From assembly GCA_964476155.1 (NCBI GenBank), contig CAYYYS010000054.1, positions 1-15,786 of the forward strand: a stretch of DNA of 15,786 nucleotides, given 5' to 3'. This DNA comes from JAHIYU01 sp964476155 (GTDB lineage: Bacteria; Krumholzibacteriota; Krumholzibacteriia; LZORAL124-64-63). Both the position numbers and the translations under genes were made by a program. How positions within the stretch are numbered: position 1 is the first letter of the stretch; each line of letters begins with the position of its first letter. Positions 1-7,464 of the stretch are shown piece after piece. The notes below the pieces were generated by a model. It searched no databases. It saw only the letters and a list, made by a program, of their open reading frames with translations, and was not told the origin of the DNA.

Positions 1-135
1 GCATCAAACCACTACCCGTTGGGGTCACTGGAGTCAAGGACATATCCCCTTGACGACAATCTGGACCGGATTATCACCGGCAGGGGGAAGGACAACCGAG
101 GTGTCGGAATCTGCTTCACATATGTTTGTGTCGTT
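1..135. other. Left-edge non-coding stretch with a weak hairpin
   Basis: No convincing gene is seen in this stretch, which lies downstream of the DUF6599 gene. A 7-bp inverted repeat (GTCAAGG at 33-39, CCTTGAC at 48-54, 8-nt loop) could form a hairpin in the 3' end of the minus-strand operon transcript. There is no U-run after it, so it is at best a weak or factor-dependent terminator. Confidence 0.3.
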
Positions 136-960
136 TCAGCGCATCCGCGCCGTCAACAACTCCACCGCCCGCTCGACTCCGTCGACGTCGCACACGCCGA
201 GCAGTCGGTTCTCGTCACCCGCCAGGACCACGACGCCGCGATAGGGAATGCTGCGCGAGTACAGCAGCCGACCGTCGAGCTCGGACTGCGCCCAGCGACC
301 GCCGTCGTTGCGCAGGAACGCTGCGCTCGGGTTCATGACGAACAGACGATACCCGTCGTCGTCACCCCCTTCGTAGTCGGCGTACAGACAACCGCTCAGA
401 TCCTCGAAGCCCAGGAAATTGGCGCCGGCGAAAGCCACCGTGCCGGGTACCCGGCCCTCTGCGGGCAGGGCGTCCAGTTCGGGGGGCAGGCCGTCGTCAC
501 CGGGTAGTCCCGCGGCCACATCGCCCAGGACGGTCCGCAGGGTCGCGGCCGAAACGTCACCGCCGCCGGCCTCGATCTTCACGTAGAACCGGTCCTTGAT
601 CATCAGTCCCTGATAGGGCGGCTGCAGCACGGCCGCCGAACCGACATCCGCCAGCACCTCGGCCCGGGCGGGCTTCTCGGCCTCGAAGATCCCGAAGGCG
701 TCGATGGGAAACCCCATGTCGTAGACGCAGACCGTCAGCATCACGTCGCCCTGCTCGAAGTCGGCCACCACCAGTTCGCTGAACTGGTAGTTGAGGAAGA
801 GCTCGGCCGCCCCGTTGATGTACTCCCACAGGGTCTCGCGGCCGTAGCGGTACTCCTCGTCGAAGCCGCGCCAGCCGTCGGGTGCGGGTACATGGAGTTC
901 GGACGACACGGCGGTCGCCGTCCACAAGGCCAACAGCATCACAAGAGCGATCCGTCTCAT
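136..960 (-). CDS. DUF6599 family exported protein
   Basis: A 274-residue protein with a Sec-type signal at residues 1-20 (MRR, then a run of A/L/V). Residues 45-60 (WEYINGAAELFLNYQF) match the (L/W)xEYINGGAELY block that marks DUF6599. The function of this family is unknown. The rest is a compact acidic mixed alpha/beta domain without a recognised catalytic motif. The reading frame stays open upstream to 1251, inside the preceding gene, but I chose the ATG at 960: it is followed directly by the signal peptide, is preceded by GGAGA about 9 bp away, and lies 17 bp after the aldo/keto reductase stop. As last gene of the five-gene redox operon it probably acts in the periplasm or on the outer membrane with the exported products upstream. 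Family assignment is fairly sure; the role is inference from position only. Confidence 0.8.
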   Translation of the reverse strand: MRRIALVMLLALWTATAVSSELHVPAPDGWRGFDEEYRYGRETLWEYINGAAELFLNYQFSELVVADFEQGDVMLTVCVYDMGFPIDAFGIFEAEKPARAEVLADVGSAAVLQPPYQGLMIKDRFYVKIEAGGGDVSAATLRTVLGDVAAGLPGDDGLPPELDALPAEGRVPGTVAFAGANFLGFEDLSGCLYADYEGGDDDGYRLFVMNPSAAFLRNDGGRWAQSELDGRLLYSRSIPYRGVVVLAGDENRLLGVCDVDGVERAVELLTARMR

Positions 961-977
961 GGTCCACTTCTCCGTTT

Positions 978-2048
978 CTACAGCTGCGTCCCCGACAGCG
1001 GCAGGATGCGGTTCATCGCGTCGAATGTGGGCAGGGACGGGCAAATGGTGTGCGCGTCGGCATTGCGCAGCACCCACTGGAAGCTCTTCAGATCCAGCTC
1101 GTCCTGGGTCTCGATGCCGTGCTCCTCGACGAAGGGTTTGGTCAGCGCCACGGCTTCCTCCAGGTTGGGCTTCTCGCGATCGAGATAGTCGATGATGCGC
1201 TGTGTGGCGTCCTCGTGGCTCATGCCCATGCCCTCGAGGTACTCGTACCACTCCAGGGCCTGTTCGTTGGGATTCTCGGGGTCGAAGACCGGCATTTCCA
1301 TCAGGCCGGTGGCCGACTTCATGATGGTCGTGCCGATGTTCTTGTCCTTGCAGGCCTTCAGCACCCGCTCGCCCTCCTCGGCGTTCACGAAACCGTAGGA
1401 CAGCAGCATCACATCGTAGTGACCGACCTCGGCGGCCTTGATCAGCACCTCGTCCATGGTGTTGGGTTCTTCACCGCGCGGGCCGTGGCTGCTGATGCCG
1501 GCGTGCTTGAGCTTGCCCTCCTGCTTGAGCTGGTCGCAGGCCGCCAGAAAGGGCGCGTACTCGACGAGCGCCAGGTCGGCGATGCCGTGGGCGTAGAGCG
1601 CATCGGCGTAGCCGGTCTGCAGACGGCCGAGGCAGGCGTTGAAGCGTTCGACGAGCGCCTGTTGATCGGGGTTCTCGGCGATGTCCATCTTGGTGACGAT
1701 GAAGATCTTCTCGCGCTCCATGTGTTCCATGGCCTCGCCGATCTTGGTCTCCGAATCGCCGTTGCCGTAGCTTTCGGCCGTGTCGAAGAGATTGATGCCG
1801 TGGTCGTAGGCGTAGCGCACGACGTTGGACTCGGCGATGCTGCCGCAGCCCATGCTGATATCGCTCACCTCGAAGCCCGTGCGTCCGAGGGTGCGCCAGC
1901 GCTTGATCATGGGTCCGGTTTCGTCAGCGAACACGCGCGTCAGGTTGGGCCCGAACGCCGCGCCGAGGGCGACAGCGCCGCTCGCCGCCAGGAAACGACG
2001 TCGCGATACGGCACCGGTGAACAACGTTTGTTGGAGGGATCTGCGCAT
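978..2048 (-). CDS. Tat-exported aldo/keto reductase
   Basis: A 356-residue member of the aldo/keto reductase superfamily, a (beta/alpha)8 barrel that normally uses NADPH to reduce carbonyls. The N-terminus carries a twin-arginine motif (SRRRFL, residues 15-20) followed by a weakly hydrophobic segment, so the folded protein should be exported. The barrel opens with the typical RTLGRTGFEVS (52-62). The catalytic tetrad is visible as D89 and Y94 (FDTAESYG), K120 (VTK) and H154 (YAHG). There is no C-terminal ferredoxin domain, unlike some redox-enzyme relatives; the polyferredoxin gene lies 15 bp upstream. The ATG at 2048 has AAGGA about 7 bp before it. NADPH is not expected in the periplasm, so the enzyme may keep a bound cofactor or work with another donor; that is inference. 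Substrate unknown. Confidence 0.88.
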   Translation of the reverse strand: MRRSLQQTLFTGAVSRRRFLAASGAVALGAAFGPNLTRVFADETGPMIKRWRTLGRTGFEVSDISMGCGSIAESNVVRYAYDHGINLFDTAESYGNGDSETKIGEAMEHMEREKIFIVTKMDIAENPDQQALVERFNACLGRLQTGYADALYAHGIADLALVEYAPFLAACDQLKQEGKLKHAGISSHGPRGEEPNTMDEVLIKAAEVGHYDVMLLSYGFVNAEEGERVLKACKDKNIGTTIMKSATGLMEMPVFDPENPNEQALEWYEYLEGMGMSHEDATQRIIDYLDREKPNLEEAVALTKPFVEEHGIETQDELDLKSFQWVLRNADAHTICPSLPTFDAMNRILPLSGTQL

Positions 2049-2063
2049 GGATCTTCCTTCCGT

Positions 2064-3707
2064 TTAATACCCGTAGGACTCGCCGCCCTGGCCGCCACCG
2101 ACCAGGATCGGCTGATTGTCCGGATGTCTATCCTCGTTGGCGCTGACCACGCGAACGGCGGCCAGGTCCTTGAACACGCACTTTGTCTCGCAGATGCCGC
2201 AGCCGGTACAACGTTCCGGGTCGACCCGCGGAACCTTGAGGGTCAGGACATCGCCTTCGCGGGTCGTCACCTCGCGCAACTCGAAGGTGATGGCCTTGTC
2301 CGGCACGGGGCAGTGCTCCTCACAGACGATGCACTCGCGACCGTAGGCGAAGGGCAGGCAACGCGTCGTATCGAAGACGGCCAGTCCGATCTTGACCGTC
2401 TTCTTCTCATCCAGGGGCAGCGGCGCGATCGCCTCGGTCGGACAGACCTGGCCGCAGGCGTGGCACTCGAACTCGCACCAGCCGATGGCCGGCACCAGCA
2501 TGGGCGACCACAGACCTTCGAGGCCGGCCTCCGCCCAGGTCGGCTGCAGTCCGCCGGAGGGACAGGTCTGCATGCACAGGCCGCACTTGACGCAGCGTTG
2601 CAGGAAATCCGCTTCGGCCCGGGCTCCCGGCGGGCGGATCAGATCGGGCTCGAAGGTCTTGGCGTTGGCGGCCGGCGTGATCCGCATCATCGACAACGTC
2701 GCCACACCACCCACCACCGACGCCAGCGCGCGCCGCTTGCCGATGTCGACGCTGCCGGACGAGGTCCGCGTCAACGGCGACACCCACTTGAAATCCAGAC
2801 CCTGGTTGCCGCAGGACCCGACACAGTTCCAGCACCCGAAGCATTCGGTCGCCAGCCACTCGCCCGGCTTCTCGGGCTGGGCCGCGGCCGGACACGCCAG
2901 CGTGCATTGGTAACAGCTGTCGCAGGCCTCGGGATCGCTCGTCAGGCGCAGCAGGGGCCGGAAGGCGAACAGGCCCAGCAGGCCGCCCAACGGGCACAGG
3001 TAGCGGCACCAGAAACGATTACGCACCAGGTTCAGGAGCAGAGCGACCGTGAACACCAGGAAGATGGCCGACGTGCCCGAGAACACGCGCAGCTCGGTGG
3101 CGGCGACCCGCTCCTGCCACCAGGTGTAGACCGGTTCGGTCAGGTCGCGCAGGTGGAGCGCGCCGAGGTGCGGATCGGCCAGGTAGACGTCGTTGGCCAC
3201 GGTGCGCATGGCGATGTCCATGGCCGGGAGCACCGTCAGCGACAGGCTTCGATACAGCAGGGAGAAGGGATCCAGTACGCCGATCCACTGGGCGCCGAGT
3301 GCGGCCATCACGAGCAGGGCGATCAACACGAAATACTTGGCCCGTTGCCAGCGGCTGAACTCCTCGGTGCGTTTGACCACGCGTCGATACTGGTTGCGCA
3401 GGCTGGACACCGCGTTGTCCAGAGTACCGAAGGGACAGAACCAACCACAGAATACGCGGCCGAAGACCAGCGTCACCCCCAGCACCAGCAACCCCAGCAG
3501 CGAGATCCCCTCGAGAGTATGCGTCGACAACCAGGCGCCGATCATCACCAGCGGATCGAGATCGAAAAAGAAATCGACCGCCGCGGTGGGCGCCGCGCCG
3601 TCGGCGGGACGATTGGCGGTCAGCAGATAAACGAAGAGCCCCAGCACCGCGACCTGCACCGAGCGGCGGATCCAGATGATCAGACGGGCCCGCGAAAGGA
3701 CGCTCAC
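2064..3707 (-). CDS. NapH-NapG-like fused membrane polyferredoxin
   Basis: A 547-residue membrane iron-sulfur protein. Residues 1-310 are NapH/CcoG-like: hydrophobic segments near 13-30, 66-84, 125-142 and 212-228, CxxxCP motifs at C87/C91 and C234/C238, then two [4Fe-4S] motifs (C262-C272 and C289-C299). An RR-plus-hydrophobic stretch (KRRALA, 324-341) resembles the Tat anchor of NapG/MauM. After it come four more cluster motifs (C372-C382, C411-C422, C450-C466, C500-C510), as in NapG. The protein is therefore read as NapH and NapG fused in one chain, moving electrons from the quinol pool or cytosol to periplasmic partners. The start is GTG at 3705-3707, overlapping the DUF362 stop as GTGA, with AGAGGA 7 bp upstream, so translational coupling is likely. 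No nitrate reductase gene is nearby, so it should not be called a nap gene. Confidence 0.87.
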   Translation of the reverse strand: MSVLSRARLIIWIRRSVQVAVLGLFVYLLTANRPADGAAPTAAVDFFFDLDPLVMIGAWLSTHTLEGISLLGLLVLGVTLVFGRVFCGWFCPFGTLDNAVSSLRNQYRRVVKRTEEFSRWQRAKYFVLIALLVMAALGAQWIGVLDPFSLLYRSLSLTVLPAMDIAMRTVANDVYLADPHLGALHLRDLTEPVYTWWQERVAATELRVFSGTSAIFLVFTVALLLNLVRNRFWCRYLCPLGGLLGLFAFRPLLRLTSDPEACDSCYQCTLACPAAAQPEKPGEWLATECFGCWNCVGSCGNQGLDFKWVSPLTRTSSGSVDIGKRRALASVVGGVATLSMMRITPAANAKTFEPDLIRPPGARAEADFLQRCVKCGLCMQTCPSGGLQPTWAEAGLEGLWSPMLVPAIGWCEFECHACGQVCPTEAIAPLPLDEKKTVKIGLAVFDTTRCLPFAYGRECIVCEEHCPVPDKAITFELREVTTREGDVLTLKVPRVDPERCTGCGICETKCVFKDLAAVRVVSANEDRHPDNQPILVGGGQGGESYGY

Positions 3708-4651
3708 GACAGAATCCTCTCCACCGGTTTCAGGGAGGCAAAGTCGTGGGTGCCCAGCCCCTGCGCAGCCGCGGCAGCGATGTACGAGATGTCATCGGGG
3801 CCGTGCCCCATCAGCGAGGCGCCGAAGGCGTCGACGGCCACGATGTCCGTGCCCGCGGCGACGATGCCGCGCACGTCGACATCGTCCGGGTTCCCGCCCT
3901 GCGGCCCATGGTCGGTCAGCACGCGCACGGCATCGAGGACGGTCAGCCGGGGCTTCATGAACCGGGTGATGTCGGTCACGCAGGCGTCCATGTTCTGATG
4001 CCAGGCGCTGCGGTTGCCGCCGATGACCCCCATGTAGTTCTTCATGGCGATGGAGCACTTGGTCAGACTGTGGTGCTTGAGGACCGGGACGTTGATCACC
4101 AGGTCGGCCTCGGTGACTTCCTTGTAGACCGGCCACTCGTCGAGAAATTCGCCGCCGAGCGGCATGTCCACGAAGCGCTTCTTGTCGAGGTAGACCATCT
4201 TGCCGCCGGCCGCCTCGACGGTCTTGGCGATGCCGCTGTTGCGATAGGCCTGACGGGCCGGCTGACAGGGATGGTCCCCCACCTTGACCGTCTTGGCGCC
4301 CGCGGCCTTGCACAGCCGGACCAGCGTGCCCACCACGTCGGGATTGGTGTTGGCCGCCAGCTCGGGCCGGCGATTCCAGCCGATGTTCGGCTTGATCCAC
4401 ACCGTGTCGCCCTCGCCCACGAAGCGGTCCATGCCGCCCAGCGAGGCGACGGCCGCCTCGGTCAACCCGACCGCCGCGGCGACCAGGTCCGCGTCGGCGA
4501 GCAGGGACTCGTCCCAACGGGCGATGGACATGGCCGGCAGGGGATCGGCGGCCAGGGCCGCTTCGGCCAGCGCCGCGAAGTCGGCCGTCATCAGGCCGCC
4601 GCCGACCAGGGCCGATGTCTTCAGGAAATCGCGTCGAGTGGATTCGAACAA
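3704..4651 (-). CDS. DUF362 domain protein, Tat-exported
   Basis: A 315-residue DUF362 (PF04015-type) protein. A twin-arginine signal is visible at the N-terminus (TRRDFLK, residues 5-11, then an Ala/Gly/Leu-rich segment to about 35). Family hallmarks follow: VWIKPNIGWN, a TNPDVV stretch, a DHPC motif, VINVPVLKHH, a conserved MKNYMGVI and a terminal VAVDAFGASLMG segment. DUF362 proteins are of unknown function and often occur beside or fused to ferredoxin domains; here there is no fused ferredoxin, and the polyferredoxin gene overlaps its stop by 4 bp. The start is TTG at 4649-4651, supported by GGGAGG 7 bp upstream and by the immediate Tat signal; no better ATG precedes it in frame. Likely a periplasmic partner of the polyferredoxin; its reaction is unknown. 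Confidence 0.85.
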   Translation of the reverse strand: MFESTRRDFLKTSALVGGGLMTADFAALAEAALAADPLPAMSIARWDESLLADADLVAAAVGLTEAAVASLGGMDRFVGEGDTVWIKPNIGWNRRPELAANTNPDVVGTLVRLCKAAGAKTVKVGDHPCQPARQAYRNSGIAKTVEAAGGKMVYLDKKRFVDMPLGGEFLDEWPVYKEVTEADLVINVPVLKHHSLTKCSIAMKNYMGVIGGNRSAWHQNMDACVTDITRFMKPRLTVLDAVRVLTDHGPQGGNPDDVDVRGIVAAGTDIVAVDAFGASLMGHGPDDISYIAAAAAQGLGTHDFASLKPVERILS

Positions 4652-4679
4652 ATCGGGGCCTCCCGGACATGCGTGGGAA

Positions 4680-5192
4680 TCAGGATCGCTCCCGGGTCCG
4701 CCAGCGATAGATCAGGCCGCCACCCACCAGGACGAACGACAGCACCAGGAACTGGTACGTCCAGGGCGTGGCGATCACGGGACCGTCCATCAGCGCGGTC
4801 CGGATCAGAATGAACTTGGCCGCATAGTAGGCGGCCTTGGCGGCCAGGACCGAAACGACGACGGCCGGAACGAAGCGCTTGGCCCCGCGGCAAAGAGCAA
4901 AGAAAACCAGGGTGTTGAGCACGAGCTCACCCTGGATCAGCAGCACCTTGGGAAAAACCGGGTGGCCGCTGGTCAGCCAGGACACCAGGGGCAGCCCCAG
5001 AGCCATCACCAACGCATTGCGGCGGGTCGTGCAGAGGATCGCCACGAAGAGCAGCAGGCGCATGGGTTCGAATCGGTACAAGGGCAAAGCCACCGCGTGG
5101 GACAGAGCCGGCAGGGCGATGACGCCGGCGCAGAGCAGGGCGTTCAGGACGGTGGTTCTGAAGACGGGTTTGTCGAGCAGGAGTGTGGACAT
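4680..5192 (-). CDS. Small polytopic membrane protein, ECF S-component-like
   Basis: A 170-residue, very hydrophobic protein with about five membrane segments (near residues 12-30, 44-58, 60-74, 88-102, 108-122 and 138-154 by eye) and an Arg-rich C-terminus. The length and layout, with a polar loop rich in Pro and Lys (GHPVFPK) between helices, resemble ECF-transporter substrate-binding S components, but no vitamin-binding motif is recognised, so the name is tentative. Two in-frame ATGs occur, at 5204 and 5192. I chose 5192 because GGAGG lies 5 bp before it; that SD overlaps the codons of the upstream ATG. It is the first gene of the operon, 28 bp ahead of the DUF362 gene. It could import a cofactor precursor or form the membrane anchor of the redox module; both are inference. 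Confidence 0.6.
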   Translation of the reverse strand: MSTLLLDKPVFRTTVLNALLCAGVIALPALSHAVALPLYRFEPMRLLLFVAILCTTRRNALVMALGLPLVSWLTSGHPVFPKVLLIQGELVLNTLVFFALCRGAKRFVPAVVVSVLAAKAAYYAAKFILIRTALMDGPVIATPWTYQFLVLSFVLVGGGLIYRWRTRERS

Positions 5193-5274
5193 TCGGGCCT
5201 CCATCCGATCCGGGAATGCCAGAACCTACCATATGGCGGATGGCGGAGCATGATTATTCTCCCGGCCCGCTTCA

Positions 5275-5297
5275 CGGGCTTCCCGCCCGGAAGCCCG
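5275..5297 (-). terminator. Strong hairpin downstream of the M3 peptidase gene
   Basis: A perfect 9-bp GC-rich inverted repeat (CGGGCTTCC at 5275-5283 and GGAAGCCCG at 5289-5297, 5-nt loop) lies 25 bp after the stop of the M3 peptidase gene and before the redox operon. No U-run follows on the minus strand, so it may end transcription inefficiently or protect the mRNA end rather than act as a classical terminator. Confidence 0.45.
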
Positions 5298-5321
5298 GTG
5301 GAGCGGACCGAGACAACGATC

Positions 5322-7244
5322 CTACAGCTCGATATCGAGCAACTCAGCCAGCCGTGTAACCGTCCGATCAAACCGCTCCATCGCCGCCTCGATGGCCTCC
5401 GGCCGGGTCAAATCGACGCCGGCGCCCTTGAGCAGTTCGATCGGCGCGTCGCTGCAGCCGCCCTGGAGCATGCCCAGGTAATCGTCGACGGCGGGCTGCC
5501 CCATCTCCTTCACGCGCTCGGCGATGGCCAGGCCGCAGCTCAGCCCGGTCGCGTAGCTGTACACGTAGTACTTGTAGTAGAAGTGTGGGATGTAGGCCCA
5601 CTCCATGCCGTCGTCGGCGTCGACCGTGAAGCCCGGGCCGTAGTAGCGCTGCACGAGATCGGTGTAGGTCTCGTCGAGCAGCGAGGCGGTGACCGGCACC
5701 CCGTCCTCCACGAACCCGTGCACGGCGCGTTCGAACTCGGAGAAGAGCGTCTGGCGGTAGATGGTGCCGCGGATGCTTTCCAGTTCGGCGGCCAGCAGGC
5801 CGATCTTCTCCTCGTCGGATTTCGCGTTGGCCATGAGGTAGTCGGCGAGCAGGGCCTCGTTGCAGGTCGAGGCGATCTCGGCCAGGAACGGCACATAGCG
5901 GTAGCCGTAGTAAGGCTGGTGGGTCATGGCCAGGTGACTGTGGATCGCGTGGCCGTATTCGTGGGCCAGGGTCGACAGGTCGTCGAGACCGTCCTGGTAG
6001 TTCATCTTCACGTAGGGCTCGCGGCCGTAGACGCTGGCGGAAAAGGCGCCGCTCTCCTTGGTCGCGCTGGGATAGACGTCGATCCAGCCGTTATGCGGAT
6101 CGAGTCCGGCCTTCAGGATCTCCACGTAGTCCTCGCCCAACGGGGCCAGGGCTGCGGGCAGGATCTTCGCGGCTTCGGCGTAGGGCACGTCCATCGCGGC
6201 GGCCGCGACCATGGGTACGTAGAGATCGTAGATGTGCAGGTCGTCCAGGCCGAGCACCTGCCGGCGCAATTCGACATAGCGGTGCAGAGGCTCGAGGTTG
6301 GCGTTCACCGCGGCGATCAGGTTGTCGTGGACGGCGACATCGAGGCCGTCCTTGTCCAGGTACGCCTCGATGGCGGTGTCGTAGTTGCGGGCGCGGGCGA
6401 AGGTCACGTCGAACCAGCATTGGCCGCCGAGGGTGGCGGCGAAGGCGTGCTGGAACTGGCGCAGCGTGCCGAAGAAGGCGGAGACGGCGTCGCGACGCAC
6501 GGTGCGGTTATCGGAACGACGGAAACGGCTGTAATTGGAGAGGGTGAGCTGGACCTCTTCCCCATCGGCATCGTGGATCATCGGCCAGGCGATGTCGGTC
6601 AGCAGGGCGCCGAAGGCGTTCTCGCTGGGGCCGATGATCTCGTTCAGATCGATCTCCGCCCAGAGATTGTCGCCGGTCAGGGCCAGGATGCGTTCGGCTT
6701 CGGGCTCCAGGACGCGGGCGCGACGGCGGCGCAGGTTGTCGATGTAGCCGCGGTACTCGGCGGGACCGTTCCGGTCGGCGTAGGCGCGCTCCATGACGTC
6801 GTCGTCGAGGGCAAGCGCTTCCTCGCGAATGAAAGCGGCGGCGTTCATCAGCCGCTCCAACACGGCCGAGCCGCGCTGCTGGCTGGCCTGCAGCGTCTCG
6901 TCGGTCAGCTCCATGTTCAGGGCCAGGTTGGCGTATTGCTGCACATGGCTGGCGCGGTTGTGGAGATCGAAGTAGAGGGACAGGGCGTCGCGCAGGGCCT
7001 TCGGTTCGTCGAGGCGTCCGCGGAAGACGTCCAGTTTCGGGATCTCCGCATCGACGGCGGCCAGGGCGGCTTCCCAACCGGCGGTCGACTTGAACAATTT
7101 GCCGAGGTCCCACTTGTAGGCGTCGGGGACCTGATCGCGGGTGTGGTTCGCGTCGGGCGCATAGTCGGGCAGGCCGGCGGCCAGGGCGGGCAGAGCCAGC
7201 GCGACGAGAGCGGCGGCGAGCAGGGGAATGCGAAGCCGGTTCAT
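5322..7244 (-). CDS. pepF: Secreted oligoendopeptidase F-like M3 metallopeptidase
   Basis: A 640-residue M3-family zinc peptidase that cleaves short peptides. The zinc site is HEYGH at residues 428-432 (H428, E429, H432), and the third ligand is the Glu in LAEIASTCNE (about E456), both as in oligoendopeptidase F. Length and the long helical N-terminal half agree with PepF, which is usually about 600 residues. Residues 1-23 form a Sec signal (Arg near the start, an Ala/Leu core, then ALAAG), so this version is exported; ordinary PepF is cytoplasmic. The ATG at 7244 has GGAGG 5 bp upstream. The gene stands alone, 129 bp before the redox operon and separated from it by a hairpin. It probably degrades oligopeptides in the periplasm, perhaps after other secreted proteases. 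The family is sure; the gene symbol marks resemblance only. Confidence 0.9.
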   Translation of the reverse strand: MNRLRIPLLAAALVALALPALAAGLPDYAPDANHTRDQVPDAYKWDLGKLFKSTAGWEAALAAVDAEIPKLDVFRGRLDEPKALRDALSLYFDLHNRASHVQQYANLALNMELTDETLQASQQRGSAVLERLMNAAAFIREEALALDDDVMERAYADRNGPAEYRGYIDNLRRRRARVLEPEAERILALTGDNLWAEIDLNEIIGPSENAFGALLTDIAWPMIHDADGEEVQLTLSNYSRFRRSDNRTVRRDAVSAFFGTLRQFQHAFAATLGGQCWFDVTFARARNYDTAIEAYLDKDGLDVAVHDNLIAAVNANLEPLHRYVELRRQVLGLDDLHIYDLYVPMVAAAAMDVPYAEAAKILPAALAPLGEDYVEILKAGLDPHNGWIDVYPSATKESGAFSASVYGREPYVKMNYQDGLDDLSTLAHEYGHAIHSHLAMTHQPYYGYRYVPFLAEIASTCNEALLADYLMANAKSDEEKIGLLAAELESIRGTIYRQTLFSEFERAVHGFVEDGVPVTASLLDETYTDLVQRYYGPGFTVDADDGMEWAYIPHFYYKYYVYSYATGLSCGLAIAERVKEMGQPAVDDYLGMLQGGCSDAPIELLKGAGVDLTRPEAIEAAMERFDRTVTRLAELLDIEL

Positions 7245-7438
7245 GGGGGCCTCCAGGCTGGATGATCAGGTTGCTGCGTTCTGCCAGTCTGGTGGGCGCA
7301 GCGGGAAAGGTCTAGATGGAATCGGTGGAGGGGATACGATTGGCGGAGGTATGGGTTGCGGTTATCGGAGGGGACGGATGGAAAGAAATATCGTACTGGC
7401 TGACGATTACGACGCCCGGGGCCAGTCCATGAGCGCAA

Positions 7439-7460
7439 CCCCACAAGGACATCAGTGGGG
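7439..7460 (-). terminator. Possible hairpin after the AAA ATPase gene
   Basis: CCCCAC (7439-7444) and GTGGGG (7455-7460) form a 6-bp inverted repeat with a 10-nt loop just 4 bp beyond the ATPase stop. There is no U-run after it on the minus strand. The rest of the 7245-7464 gap shows only the ribosome binding site of the M3 peptidase gene. Confidence 0.3.
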
Positions 7461-7464
7461 CGAA

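Noticed and set aside
2064..3707. Part of a periplasmic nitrate reductase (nap) operon
   Set aside because: The resemblance to NapH and NapG is to the electron-transfer module only; no NapA, NapB or molybdopterin enzyme is nearby.
882..3998. Very long plus-strand open frame opposite the redox operon
   Set aside because: Its translation is low-complexity (rich in Q, R, H, G, A) with no domain, while the minus strand shows clear families with catalytic motifs. High GC at third positions keeps the opposite frame open.
4284..7265. Long plus-strand open frame opposite the DUF362, membrane-protein and M3 peptidase genes
   Set aside because: Same antisense artefact; it spans three real minus-strand genes and the hairpin between them.
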